Origin: Flavobacterium granuli
GTDB taxonomy: Bacteria > Bacteroidota > Bacteroidia > Flavobacteriales > Flavobacteriaceae
Length of the DNA stretch: 64,000 nucleotides
Assembly: GCF_900129705.1 (NCBI RefSeq)
Contig: NZ_FQWO01000004.1
Span: 62,001-126,000 of the forward strand
Reading direction: 5' to 3'
Shown here piece by piece: positions 1-8,071 of the stretch. The notes beneath the pieces are model-generated. The model saw only the letters and a list, made by a program, of their open reading frames with translations, was not told the origin of the DNA and searched no databases. Within the stretch, counting starts at the first letter, position 1; every line of letters begins with the position of its first letter. A program made the translations under genes and the position numbers.

Positions 1-136
1 TATATAGATTGATAATGTGAATACCATTACGCTCCATATAAATGTATGGGGCCATGTTTGGATCCCATTTTCTAGTCATGTGTCCAAAGTGAACACCTGC
101 TTCTAGTAATTCTTTTACTTCTACTTTGTTTGACAT
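1..136 (-). CDS. rpsB: 30S ribosomal protein S2, 5' end only (cut by left edge)
   Basis: The reverse strand from the ATG at 136 reads [20 protein letters not shown] and goes on through [20 protein letters not shown], the conserved N-terminus of bacterial S2, including the GVHFGH(M)TRKWDP signature. About 45 codons are visible and the rest lies beyond the left edge. S2 is a small-subunit protein that binds the 16S head and body late in assembly. It follows rplM and rpsI on the same strand, as in other Bacteroidota, but is separated from rpsI by 166 nt able to form hairpins, so it may have its own leader control. Identity is very secure; nothing can be said about the C-terminus. Confidence 0.95.
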   Translation of the reverse strand, partial: MSNKVEVKELLEAGVHFGHMTRKWDPNMAPYIYMERNGIHIINLY

Positions 137-302
137 TTTTTGTACTAGTTTACGTTCTGTTGATTAGCAATGTATAAATGGCGATGTTCTCGGCTGTATA
201 CATTTAGATGCTAAACTAATTCCTACCTCGGTAGGCAACAACAACATTGTTTTTAAATTCAATATAAATGAGTCTTGTTCTAATGGAACAAGACAGGCAA
301 TA
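137..302 (-). promoter_or_regulatory. structured rpsI-rpsB intercistronic region, candidate rpsB leader
   Basis: On the minus strand, between the rpsI stop and the rpsB ATG, three stems occur in a row. The first is a 9-bp hairpin pairing 286-294 with 272-280. The second is a short CCTAC/GTAGG hairpin (222-226 with 231-235). The third is a long bulged stem pairing 164-176 with 197-214. No clean U-tract follows the first hairpin, so complete termination is unlikely. Ribosomal protein mRNAs often carry leader structures bound by their own product, so an autoregulatory rpsB leader is a reasonable inference. The base pairing is seen; the function is not. Confidence 0.4.
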
Positions 303-689
303 TTAACGTTTAGAGAATTGGAATCTCTTACGAGCTTTCTTCTGACCGAATTTCTTACGTTCAACCATTCTTGGATCTCTTGTTAATAAACCTTCTGGTT
401 TAAGTATAGCTCTGTTTCCTTCACCTACTTCGCACATTGCACGGGCTAATGCCATTCTTACAGCTTCTGCTTGACCAGTTGAACCACCTCCGTAAACGTT
501 TACTTTTACGTCAAAGTTAGCTGCATTTTCTGTCATAGACATAGGTTGCATTACTTTGTACTGTAAAGTAGCTGTTGGGAAATAAGTTGCGAATTCTTTT
601 TTGTTTACAGTGATTACTCCTGTTCCTTCCGAAACATAAACACGTGCAACAGCACATTTTCTTCTACCGATTTTGTGAATAACTCCCAT
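303..689 (-). CDS. rpsI: 30S ribosomal protein S9
   Basis: 128 residues, the normal size for S9. It begins MGVIHKIGRRKCAVARVYV (the family's GRRK-A-ARV start), contains the GGG(S)TGQAEAVRMALARA core near residues 67-85, and ends in the basic tail KKARKRFQFSKR that reaches toward the ribosomal P-site tRNA. Its ATG overlaps the last base of the rplM stop codon (TAATG), which indicates translational coupling and co-transcription from the rplM promoter. Nothing unusual is seen. Confidence 0.97.
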   Translation of the reverse strand: MGVIHKIGRRKCAVARVYVSEGTGVITVNKKEFATYFPTATLQYKVMQPMSMTENAANFDVKVNVYGGGSTGQAEAVRMALARAMCEVGEGNRAILKPEGLLTRDPRMVERKKFGQKKARKRFQFSKR

Positions 690-1144
690 TACTTAAGATC
701 GTTAAGGTTAACTGTTCTCGGTTTTTGCGCAGCTTGTTTGTGCTCAGAACCTACAACAACATTTAAATTTCTGAAAAGTTCAGCTCCTAATTTATTTTTA
801 GGTAACATTCCTTTTACCGCTTTTTCTACTAGTGATGCAGGGTTTTTTGATTGCAATACTTTAGCAGTTAAAGTTCTTTGTCCTCCTGGGTAACCTGTGT
901 GACGCATGTAAATCTTTTCGTCCATTTTGTTACCTGTAAGGTTAATTTTTTCTGAGTTGATAACAATTACGTTATCTCCACAGTCAACGTGAGGGGTATA
1001 ACTTGGCTTGTACTTACCTCTTAAAATCATAGCGACTTTAGAAGCAAGACGACCTAAGTTATGACCATCAGCATCTACAACAATCCACTCTTTAGTTGAG
1101 TTGGCTTTTGTTGCTGATTGTGTCTTGTAGCTTAATGCGTCCAT
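689..1144 (-). CDS. rplM: 50S ribosomal protein L13
   Basis: 151 residues. Conserved L13 features are visible: WIVVDADGHNLGRLASKVAM near residues 21-40, the GDNVIVINSEKI segment, and HTGYPGG near residue 82. L13 is an early-assembly large-subunit protein. It is the first gene of the minus-strand cluster rplM-rpsI-rpsB and has a near-perfect Bacteroidota promoter upstream (1188-1218). The mRNA would start in or beside a small CCCC/GGGG hairpin at 1171-1184. The start chosen is the ATG at 1144; no in-frame ATG lies further upstream before the promoter. Confidence 0.97.
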   Translation of the reverse strand: MDALSYKTQSATKANSTKEWIVVDADGHNLGRLASKVAMILRGKYKPSYTPHVDCGDNVIVINSEKINLTGNKMDEKIYMRHTGYPGGQRTLTAKVLQSKNPASLVEKAVKGMLPKNKLGAELFRNLNVVVGSEHKQAAQKPRTVNLNDLK

Positions 1145-1170
1145 AATATTATTTTAATTAAACATTCCAT

Positions 1171-1184
1171 CCCCAATAAAGGGG
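1171..1184 (-). promoter_or_regulatory. hairpin at the 5' end of the rplM mRNA
   Basis: CCCC (minus 1184-1181), a 6-nt loop and GGGG (1174-1171) form a short hairpin at or within a few bases of the predicted transcription start. It lies about 30 nt upstream of the rplM ATG. It could protect the 5' end or form part of an L13-binding leader. Only the pairing is seen. Confidence 0.35.
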
Positions 1185-1187
1185 TTG

Positions 1188-1218
1188 CAAAAGTACAATT
1201 AATTATTTTAAATACAAA
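1188..1218 (-). promoter_or_regulatory. promoter of rplM-rpsI(-rpsB)
   Basis: Reading the minus strand, TTTG (1218-1215) is followed by exactly 19 nt and then TACTTTTG (1195-1188). This matches the Bacteroidota sigma-A consensus TTTG-N17-23-TAnnTTTG. The start point would fall near 1181-1183. The 352-nt gap between rplM and the LacI-type gene (1145-1496) holds this promoter and a weaker plus-strand one; I see nothing else in it. Confidence 0.75.
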
Positions 1219-1335
1219 TACCTTAAAAGAATAATTTCTGATGGTTTTTATGCTGATTATCAATTGTATATTTCAAATGATTTAGATGGCTTCCTATTTG
1301 AGATTTTGGTTCATGTTTTTTTTCTATTTTTATAT

Positions 1336-1343
1336 TACTTTTG
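1336..1343 (+). promoter_or_regulatory. candidate -7 element of the LacI-family gene
   Basis: TACTTTTG matches TAnnTTTG. The nearest upstream TTTG (1305-1308) is 27 nt away, longer than the usual 17-23, so a good -33 is missing. A start near 1350 would give a leader of about 147 nt before the ATG at 1497. Confidence 0.4.
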
Positions 1344-1496
1344 TAGTCAAAAATAAAATTTTTATATTGCGTTCTTGACCTGTATTTTTTAAGAAAAAGA
1401 ATGACGTTTTTTGACCTTAAAAAGCGTTGCTGGTAAAGGGACTAAAAAATAGCGGTAGCTTATTAATTTACTAACAATGACAATAAATGCCTAATT

Positions 1497-2522
1497 ATGA
1501 AAGTCAAAGCCACTTTAAAACAAATTGCCAAGGAGCTTAATGTCTCTGTCTCTACAGTCTCTAAAGCTCTTAATGATAGTCCGGAGATTAGTGAGTTGAC
1601 CAAAATCAAAATAAAAGAATACGCTAAGCTCAAAAATTATAAACCTAATGTTATTGGTCTGAATCTAAAAAACAGAAAAACAAAAACAATAGGCGTAATT
1701 ATTCCTAATATTTTAAACTCTTTCTTTGCCAAAGTATTTAGCGGTATTGAGAAAGTTGCCGATGAAAAAGGATATAATGTGATTATGTGTATCTCTAATG
1801 AATCATTAGAAAAAGAGGCACACACCCTTGAAATGTTAAGCAATGGGACGATTGATGGTTTTATTTTGTCAATTTCTGAAGAAGCACAAGAGATTAATGA
1901 ATACGGACATTTTAAAGATGTTATCAATGAAGGCACACCTATAGTGATGTTTGACAGGATTGCTAATGATGTTGAATGTGATAAGGTAATTGTTGATGAT
2001 TTTGATTCGGCTATGAATTCCACACAGCATCTTATTGATTTGGGATGCAAGAATATTGCCTTGGTTTCTTCTGTTGATAATTTGAGTGTCGGGAAGTTAA
2101 GAGTTGAGGGGTATTTACAAGCTTTGAAGGATAATAATATCGCGATTAATGAAAGGATAATTATTCGCACAAATTCTGAGGAGGAGATGAAGAGCAGGGT
2201 CGAAGCGATCTTTGAGAATAACATCATTGATGGAATTTTTGCTTTGGACGAAAATGATTCGGTTGCTGCTTTAAAAATGGGATTGAAAAGGCATTTTCGT
2301 ATTCCGGAGGATTTGGCTATTATTGGTTTTGCAGATGGGATTTTGGCATCTAGGCGCTTGACGCCAAGTTTAAGCACGGTAAGTCAGCATGGTGTTGAAA
2401 TTGGGGAAGTGGCTGCGAAACTGCTTATTGATAGATTGGAATCTGACGAGGAGAACAAACCTTATGAGACCGTTGTCATTAAGACGGTATTGAAAGAAAG
2501 AGAAACTACTAAAAAAGGCTAA
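1497..2522 (+). CDS. LacI-family transcriptional regulator
   Basis: 341 residues, the standard LacI/PurR size. Residues 3-50 form the LacI-type helix-turn-helix and hinge (TLKQIAKELNVSVSTVSKAL, then ISELTKIKIKEYAKLKNYKPN). From about residue 60 a periplasmic-binding-protein-like effector domain follows (KTIGVIIPNILNSFFAKVFSGIE, later DGIFALDEND and IIGFADG). Family members sense a small molecule, often a sugar, and repress or activate nearby genes. Here no transport or catabolic operon is adjacent: a terminator and convergent polA follow, and divergent rplM precedes. The target is therefore remote or the gene acts globally. The regulated substrate cannot be inferred. Confidence 0.9.
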   Translation: MKVKATLKQIAKELNVSVSTVSKALNDSPEISELTKIKIKEYAKLKNYKPNVIGLNLKNRKTKTIGVIIPNILNSFFAKVFSGIEKVADEKGYNVIMCISNESLEKEAHTLEMLSNGTIDGFILSISEEAQEINEYGHFKDVINEGTPIVMFDRIANDVECDKVIVDDFDSAMNSTQHLIDLGCKNIALVSSVDNLSVGKLRVEGYLQALKDNNIAINERIIIRTNSEEEMKSRVEAIFENNIIDGIFALDENDSVAALKMGLKRHFRIPEDLAIIGFADGILASRRLTPSLSTVSQHGVEIGEVAAKLLIDRLESDEENKPYETVVIKTVLKERETTKKG

Positions 2523-2544
2523 TTTTTAATTAGATGTAAAAGAG

Positions 2545-2575
2545 AAAACCATCTGAGAATTCAGATGGTTTTTTT
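2545..2575. terminator. bidirectional terminator between lacI-type gene and polA
   Basis: A perfect 12-bp stem (2545-2556 with 2561-2572) with loop GAAT, bounded by A-rich sequence on the left and T-rich on the right, sits between two convergent genes. It can terminate transcription from both sides. Confidence 0.85.
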
Positions 2576-2597
2576 ATGACAGATATTTTAGTTGGTT

Positions 2598-5453
2598 TTA
2601 ATGTGCTTCTAGCCAGTTTTGTCCCATTCCTATTTCTACATCCAAGGGTACGGTCAATTTAAACGCATTTTCCATTTCGTGTTTTATCATAGGCTGGATT
2701 TTTTCGAGTTCAGAGTTGTGAACATCAAACACAAGTTCGTCATGAACCTGAAGCAGCATTTTTGATTTCCAGTTTTCAGAAGTTAGTTTTTTGTGAATAT
2801 TGATCATCGCGATTTTGATAATATCGGCTGCGCTTCCTTGTATAGGTGCGTTTACGGCATTGCGTTCTGCGCCACCGCGAACAATAGCGTTTTGTGAATT
2901 AATATCTTTTAAATACCTACGACGACCTAAAACCGTTTGTACATAACCATGATCTCTGGCAAAATCAATTTGCTCACCGATATACGATTTCAATCTTGGA
3001 TACGATTTGTAATAAGCATCAATCAAATCGGCACTTTCAGAACGAGAAAGATTCGTCTGATTCGAAAGTCCAAAAGCCGAAACGCCATAGATGATTCCGA
3101 AGTTTACTGTTTTGGCATGGCTTCTTTGTTCTCGAGTTACTTCTTCAAGCGGCACGTTAAAAACTTTAGATGCAGTCGATCTGTGAATGTCTTCATGATT
3201 TTGGAAGGCCTTTATCATGTTTTCCTCGCCACTCAAAGCGGCAATAATGCGCAGTTCTATTTGGGAATAATCGGCAGAAACCAAGGTGTGATTTTCATCA
3301 CGAGCAATAAAAGCTTTACGAATCAGTCGTCCTCTTTCGGTGCGAATTGGGATGTTTTGTAAGTTCGGATTATTCGAACTCAAACGTCCCGTTGCAGCAA
3401 CCGTTTGCATATAATCGGTATGAACACGTCCTGTTTTTGCATCGACTTGATTTGGCAAAGCATCAATATAAGTACTTTGTAGTTTGACCATTTGTCTCCA
3501 TTCGAGAATGTCACGTACAATTTCGTTGTCATTAGCAAGATAACTTAGGACTTCTTCTCCAGTGGCATATTGGCCTGTTTTGGTTTTCTTTTGTTTGGTA
3601 CCGCCAATTTTCAATTTGTCAAATAAAATATCACCCAGTTGTTTTGGCGAGGCCAAATTGAATTTTTCGCCAGCAGTTTCGTATATTTTTTGTTCCAATG
3701 CGTTGCTTTCGGCAGCCATTTCGACTGACATGCTTTTTAAAAACGGAACATCTAAATTGATTCCCTCTCTTTCCATGTCGGCTAGAACTTTGACTAATGG
3801 AATTTCGATTTCGTCAAAAAGTTTTTTGGTTTCTGTTTTGTCTAATTCGACTGAGAATAGTTCTTTTAGTTGAAGCGTAACATCGGCATCTTCTACAGCG
3901 TATTCTTTGATGTCTTCGAGTTCAACCTCGCGCATGGATTTTTGATTCTTTCCTTTTTTTCCAATTAATTCTTCGATGGATTTTGGGGTATATTTCAAAT
4001 AGGTTTCAGAAAGAATGTCCATGTTATGGCGCATATCCGGATTTATCAGATAATGGGCAATCATGGTATCAAACAGTTTACCTTCTACATTAATATTGTA
4101 ATTAGAAAGAATTTTTAAATCATATTTTATATTTTGACCTATTTTTTCAATAGTTTCGTTTTCGAAAAAAGGAATAAATTTTTCTGCTAAAGCTTTGGCT
4201 TCAGTTTGGTTTTCTGGAAAAGGCAGGTAGAATCCTTTGCCTTTTTCGTAAGAGAAAGAAATTCCAACTAATTCTGCATGCAAGGCGTCTAATCCTGTGG
4301 TTTCTGTATCGAAACAAACAGAAGGTTGTTTTAGTAAGTTTTGTAACAATAACTTTAGACCTAAATCACCTTGGATAATTTGGTAGGAATGTGGTGTGTC
4401 TTCCAGGGTGTTGAAGTATTTATGATGTTTTTCTTCGGAGTGGTCATCAGAAATAGCGCTTCCGAAAAGATCAAATTGATCTTCGTTTTTTGTCCCTAAA
4501 GCTTTCGGGAGTTGTTTTTTGTATAATTTGGCATCGTCAACCGTATTGTTGGTTACGGTTGTTCCTTCTTTTTTGAATATGGCGTCAAATTGCTCCGCCA
4601 TTCTACGAAATTCCAATTCGTTGAATAAGGCGTCTGTTTTTTCAACATCAGGAGTTGACAGTTCGTAATCGGTTTCGTCAAAAACAACTGGGCAGTCCAG
4701 AAGTATTGTGGCCAAGGTTTTGGATAATAATCCTTTTTCTTTATTGGCTTCAATGTTTTCCTTCATTTTCCCTTTAAGCTTGTCTGTATTTGCTAAAAGG
4801 TTTTCCATGGAGCCGAATTCTTTTAGTAATTTCTTGGCGGTAACTTCGCCTACGCCAGGTAGTCCTGGGATGTTGTCGGCGGCGTCGCCCATCATTCCTA
4901 AGAAATCAATTACTTGTTCCGGTCTTTCGACTTGGAATTTTTCCAAAACTTCTGGAATTCCCCAAATTTCGATGCCGTTACCCATTCGGGCAGGTTTGTA
5001 CATGAAAATATTTTCAGATACCAGTTGGGCAAAATCCTTATCAGGGGTAACCATGAAAACTTGGTAGTTTTCTTTTTCGGCCTGTTTGGCGATGGTTCCA
5101 ATTAAGTCATCGGCTTCATAGCCTTTGACTTCGATAATGGGAATATGCATCGCTTTTAATAATTCTTGTATATAAGGAACGGCAATTTTTATGGCTTCGG
5201 GAGTGGCATCTCTATGGGCTTTGTACTCAGGATAGATTTCGTTTCTTAATTGACTTCCGCCATTATCAAAGGCAACGGCCAGGTGGTCTGGTTTTTCTCT
5301 TTTTATGACGTCCATTAAGGAATTCATGAAGCCCATGATGGCCGAGGTATCCATCCCTTTAGAATTGATTCTCGGGTTTTTTATGAAGGCATAGTATCCT
5401 CTAAAAATTAAAGCGTAGGCATCGAGTAGGAAAAGGCGTTTTTGTTGCGACAT
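2598..5453 (-). CDS. polA: DNA polymerase I
   Basis: 951 residues, family A polymerase with all three domains. Residues 1-290 are the 5' nuclease (LFLLDAYALIFRGYYAF; GYEADDLIGTIA; GLPGVGEVTAKKLL helix-hairpin-helix). The 3'-5' exonuclease follows, with all three motifs intact: FDTETTG (Exo I), GQNIKYDLKI (Exo II) and YAVEDAD (Exo III), so proofreading should be active, unlike in Bacillus or Thermus Pol I. The polymerase domain has motif A (DYSQIELRIIAALSGE), motif B (RSHAKTVNFGIIYG) and motif C (QVHDELVFDV). It fills gaps in repair and removes Okazaki primers. A -7 element lies just upstream on the minus strand. Confidence 0.97.
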   Translation of the reverse strand: MSQQKRLFLLDAYALIFRGYYAFIKNPRINSKGMDTSAIMGFMNSLMDVIKREKPDHLAVAFDNGGSQLRNEIYPEYKAHRDATPEAIKIAVPYIQELLKAMHIPIIEVKGYEADDLIGTIAKQAEKENYQVFMVTPDKDFAQLVSENIFMYKPARMGNGIEIWGIPEVLEKFQVERPEQVIDFLGMMGDAADNIPGLPGVGEVTAKKLLKEFGSMENLLANTDKLKGKMKENIEANKEKGLLSKTLATILLDCPVVFDETDYELSTPDVEKTDALFNELEFRRMAEQFDAIFKKEGTTVTNNTVDDAKLYKKQLPKALGTKNEDQFDLFGSAISDDHSEEKHHKYFNTLEDTPHSYQIIQGDLGLKLLLQNLLKQPSVCFDTETTGLDALHAELVGISFSYEKGKGFYLPFPENQTEAKALAEKFIPFFENETIEKIGQNIKYDLKILSNYNINVEGKLFDTMIAHYLINPDMRHNMDILSETYLKYTPKSIEELIGKKGKNQKSMREVELEDIKEYAVEDADVTLQLKELFSVELDKTETKKLFDEIEIPLVKVLADMEREGINLDVPFLKSMSVEMAAESNALEQKIYETAGEKFNLASPKQLGDILFDKLKIGGTKQKKTKTGQYATGEEVLSYLANDNEIVRDILEWRQMVKLQSTYIDALPNQVDAKTGRVHTDYMQTVAATGRLSSNNPNLQNIPIRTERGRLIRKAFIARDENHTLVSADYSQIELRIIAALSGEENMIKAFQNHEDIHRSTASKVFNVPLEEVTREQRSHAKTVNFGIIYGVSAFGLSNQTNLSRSESADLIDAYYKSYPRLKSYIGEQIDFARDHGYVQTVLGRRRYLKDINSQNAIVRGGAERNAVNAPIQGSAADIIKIAMINIHKKLTSENWKSKMLLQVHDELVFDVHNSELEKIQPMIKHEMENAFKLTVPLDVEIGMGQNWLEAH

Positions 5454-5475
5454 AATTGTGATTTTGTAAAGATTT

Positions 5476-5483
5476 CAAAAGTA
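5476..5483 (-). promoter_or_regulatory. candidate -7 element of polA
   Basis: On the minus strand this reads TACTTTTG, about 23 bases before the polA ATG, so the leader would be short. No TTG is placed correctly for a -33 box. The rest of the 239-nt divergent gap (5454-5692) holds nothing I can name. Confidence 0.5.
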
Positions 5484-5713
5484 CAAAACTTACGATAGAA
5501 TGGGGAGCTGGATTTTATTATTTCTGTCAATCATTTTAGAATGGCAATGGTGATTGTTAATGGAATGTTTGCGGGGTAGTGTTCTGGGTTGCTGATTCAG
5601 AGTGATTTAAGTTGTCATGACAGAGTAGAATGGTACGGTTTTAGTTAAATATTGATTAATAAAAGTGTGTATTGCTTTCTTAATTTGTTATTTTGTCAAC
5701 AAAAATAATTGTA

Positions 5714-6949
5714 ATGGTTTTTCGAATAGTAGTATTAAGTATAATTCTTCTTGCTATAGAGCTGTATGCTTTTCAAGCTTTAAAAACTTTGGTAAAGTCG
5801 AGAGGGGTATTGGTTTTTTACCAAATTCTTAGTCTGCTTCTTTTTGTGGTAATAATTTATTCCTTTACGCAATTTGACCGTTCTGTGGGGCAAACCCGCC
5901 AAACTATGTTTGCCATGGCTTTGGTATTGGTTGTTTATGTTCCTAAGTTGGTTTTGGCTTTGGTTTTACTTGGTGAGGATATTTTTAGGATGGGGGCAGG
6001 ATCTGTCAATTATTTGATTGACAGGAAGGATGAAGTAGGTTTTTTGGCCTCTAGGCGAAAATTTGTCAGTCAAATAGGGTTGGGTCTGGCGGCAGTGCCT
6101 TTTTTATCGCTGATTTATGGTATAACTGTTGGGAGATATAATTATAAGGTGATAAAGCAGCGTATTTTTTTTCCGGATTTACCAGATGCTTTTGATGGTT
6201 TTAGGATTACTCAAATATCAGATGTGCATAGCGGTAGCTTTGATAATCCAGAAAAAATAAATTACGCGATCGATTTGATTAATGAGCAGGATTCGGATAT
6301 GATTTTGTTTACTGGAGATATAGTTAATACAGATGCTAAGGAAATGCATCCTTGGATAGATGTTTTTAAAGGGATCAAAGGCCACCAATATGGAAAATTC
6401 GCTGTTTTAGGGAATCATGATTATGGTGAATATGTTACCTGGCCAACAGAAAAAGCGAAAGAAGAGAATTTTCAGGCGATAAAGGATCTTTATGGTCAGA
6501 TTGACTTTAAATTGATGTTGAATGAGCATGCGTATATCTATAAAGGAGAGGATAAAATTGCTTTGATTGGAGTGGAGAATTGGGGGCATAATTTCAAAAA
6601 AGCCGGTGATATAAACAAGGCTTCGCAAGAGGTAGATCAGAAAGATTTTAAAATTTTGATGAGTCATGATCCGAGTCATTGGGATTATGAAATTAAAAAT
6701 CATGAAAAGAATTTTCATTTGACTTTTTCGGGGCATACACATGGGATGCAATTTGGGATTGAAATTCCAGGCTATTTTAAATGGAGTTTAGCTCAGTATG
6801 TGTATGCTCAATGGGCTGGTTTGTATGAAAATTTAGGAAGATATGTTTATGTAAATAGAGGGTTTGGATACCATGCTTATCCTGGAAGGGTTGGGATTAT
6901 GCCTGAAATAACGGTTGTCGAGCTAAAAAAAGGGACTAATGTGTCATAA
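5714..6949 (+). CDS. membrane-anchored metallophosphoesterase (YkuE-like)
   Basis: About 411 residues. The N-terminal 100 or so residues carry several hydrophobic helices (FRIVVLSIILLAIELYAF; ILSLLLFVVIIYSF; LVLVVYVPKLVLALVLLG), and another follows near residue 120. The C-terminal half is a calcineurin-like phosphoesterase with the dinuclear metal motifs DVHSG, GDIVN, GNHDYGEY, MSHDP and SGHTHGMQFG. Relatives act on phosphodiesters or nucleotides at the envelope, but the substrate is not predictable. The ATG at 5714 is preferred. An in-frame TTG at 5693 is possible but lies inside a promoter-like TTATTTTG, which argues it is not the start. Confidence 0.85.
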   Translation: MVFRIVVLSIILLAIELYAFQALKTLVKSRGVLVFYQILSLLLFVVIIYSFTQFDRSVGQTRQTMFAMALVLVVYVPKLVLALVLLGEDIFRMGAGSVNYLIDRKDEVGFLASRRKFVSQIGLGLAAVPFLSLIYGITVGRYNYKVIKQRIFFPDLPDAFDGFRITQISDVHSGSFDNPEKINYAIDLINEQDSDMILFTGDIVNTDAKEMHPWIDVFKGIKGHQYGKFAVLGNHDYGEYVTWPTEKAKEENFQAIKDLYGQIDFKLMLNEHAYIYKGEDKIALIGVENWGHNFKKAGDINKASQEVDQKDFKILMSHDPSHWDYEIKNHEKNFHLTFSGHTHGMQFGIEIPGYFKWSLAQYVYAQWAGLYENLGRYVYVNRGFGYHAYPGRVGIMPEITVVELKKGTNVS

Positions 6950-6963
6950 TTCGTTAAAAATGC

Positions 6964-6971
6964 TACATTTG
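6964..6971 (+). promoter_or_regulatory. candidate -7 element of the thioredoxin-fold gene
   Basis: TACATTTG matches TAnnTTTG and lies 53 nt before the ATG at 7025, just past the end of the phosphoesterase gene. No clear -33 TTG is seen. Confidence 0.5.
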
Positions 6972-7024
6972 TAAATTAATATCTATTTTTTTTAGTAGAT
7001 TTAAAAATTAAATTCATTGATTTT

Positions 7025-7321
7025 ATGTCAAAATTCGGAGAACTTATAAGCGCACAAGTGCCTGTGTTGATTGATTTTTACACAGACTGGAATGAATCAT
7101 CGGTTTCTATGCATCCTGTTATCAGAGATGTGGCGGCTGCTCTTGGTGACAAAGCAAAAGTAATTAAGATTGATGTAGATAAAAATCAAGAACTGGCCGA
7201 TGCTTTAAGAATTAAAGGCCTTCCTACATTGATGATTTATAAAGAGGGTCAAATGATTTGGAGGCAATCCGGTGAGCTTGATGCTAACACTATAATAGGA
7301 CTTGTTCAAGGGCAATTCTAA
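7025..7321 (+). CDS. thioredoxin-fold protein lacking both active-site cysteines
   Basis: 98 residues, the length of a bare thioredoxin domain. The fold signature is clear: VLIDFYTDW (strand before the active site), then VIKIDVDKNQELADALRIKG, the cis-proline loop GLPTLMIYKEG, and a terminal helix. The canonical WCGPC is replaced by W22-N-E-S-S26, so neither redox cysteine is present; the cis-Pro67 loop is kept. It cannot act as a disulfide reductase by the usual mechanism and more likely binds a partner or chaperones. It stands alone: phosphoesterase upstream on the same strand, convergent deacetylase 23 nt downstream. The start ATG is unambiguous. The role is unknown. Confidence 0.85.
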   Translation: MSKFGELISAQVPVLIDFYTDWNESSVSMHPVIRDVAAALGDKAKVIKIDVDKNQELADALRIKGLPTLMIYKEGQMIWRQSGELDANTIIGLVQGQF

Positions 7322-7344
7322 AGAGTGTTTTTTTAAAGCTTTTT

Positions 7345-7980
7345 TTAAGTTATAATTTCGTAACTGAAATTGTTTTTGTCTATAAAATCCAAGACTTTTG
7401 GTAAGGCATATTTGAGATTATTGTATGCTTTTTGGCTGTCGTGAAAAACAATTATACTACCTGGTTTTATATTTGCGACTACATTTTCTAGACATTTTTC
7501 ATTGGTGATGCTTTGGTCGAAATCGGCGCTTAGTACATCCCACATGATGATTTTATATCCTTTTCTTCTTAATTTTTTAGACTGAACAGAGTTAATTTTG
7601 CCGTAAGGAGGGCGAAAAATTTTAGAGTCCATTTTGTGATTTAAAATGGATTGCTCGCAAAGAATGATGTTGTTTAAATAGTCTTCTGTTGTTGTTTTCC
7701 ACCCGTTTAAATGGTCAAAGGTGTGATTCCCGATTGCATGTCCTTTCTCGATTATTTTTTTGAATATAATAGGCTGAGCTTCGATATTTTTTCCGATACA
7801 AAAGAAAGTAGCTTTGGCATTGTGCTGATCCAGTTTTTCCAAAACCCATTCTGTAATTTCAGGTGTGGGTCCGTCATCAAAAGTTAGGTAGATTTTATTG
7901 TTCCTATTGGGGATATCCCAAATGTAATTGGAAAATATTCTTTTAATGATTGTATTTGTTTTAATCCAATAAAAACTCAT
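7345..7980 (-). CDS. polysaccharide deacetylase family protein (NodB domain, CE4)
   Basis: 211 residues, mostly a single NodB homology domain. All CE4 motifs are visible: TFDDGPTP with catalytic and metal aspartates D35/D36, HTFDH with metal ligands H86 and H90, RPPYG around R123, W147-D148 in MWDVLSADF, and catalytic His H180 in VFHDS. Such enzymes remove N-acetyl groups from peptidoglycan or other amino-sugar polymers using a divalent metal. There is no clear signal peptide; the N-terminus is short and mildly hydrophobic, so localisation is uncertain. It lies downstream of, and on the same strand as, the DUF2723 gene, but a strong hairpin separates them. Exact substrate unknown. Confidence 0.9.
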   Translation of the reverse strand: MSFYWIKTNTIIKRIFSNYIWDIPNRNNKIYLTFDDGPTPEITEWVLEKLDQHNAKATFFCIGKNIEAQPIIFKKIIEKGHAIGNHTFDHLNGWKTTTEDYLNNIILCEQSILNHKMDSKIFRPPYGKINSVQSKKLRRKGYKIIMWDVLSADFDQSITNEKCLENVVANIKPGSIIVFHDSQKAYNNLKYALPKVLDFIDKNNFSYEIIT

Positions 7981-8010
7981 TAGTATTTAGTTTTGTAATA
8001 TTAAAAATAA

Positions 8011-8051
8011 AAAAAATGTGGTAAAATCTCTTGATTCTACCACATTTTTTT
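8011..8051 (-). terminator. terminator of the DUF2723 gene
   Basis: On the minus strand, an A/T-flanked hairpin with a long GTGGTA..TACCAC stem (one internal mismatch, loop AAGA) ends in a run of T. It lies directly after the DUF2723 stop codon at 8072 and before the deacetylase start. Confidence 0.75.
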
Positions 8052-8071
8052 AAGTAAAACAAATATAGAAA

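Noticed and set aside
1637..2377. Long open frame (246 codons) antisense to the LacI-type gene
   Set aside because: It is rich in Ile, Ser and Leu without any domain, and it lies wholly opposite a gene with clear domains. It is a shadow of that gene's codon bias.
1497..2522. LacI-type gene as local regulator of a sugar operon
   Set aside because: No sugar transport or catabolic genes are nearby; neighbours are rplM and polA on the other strand.
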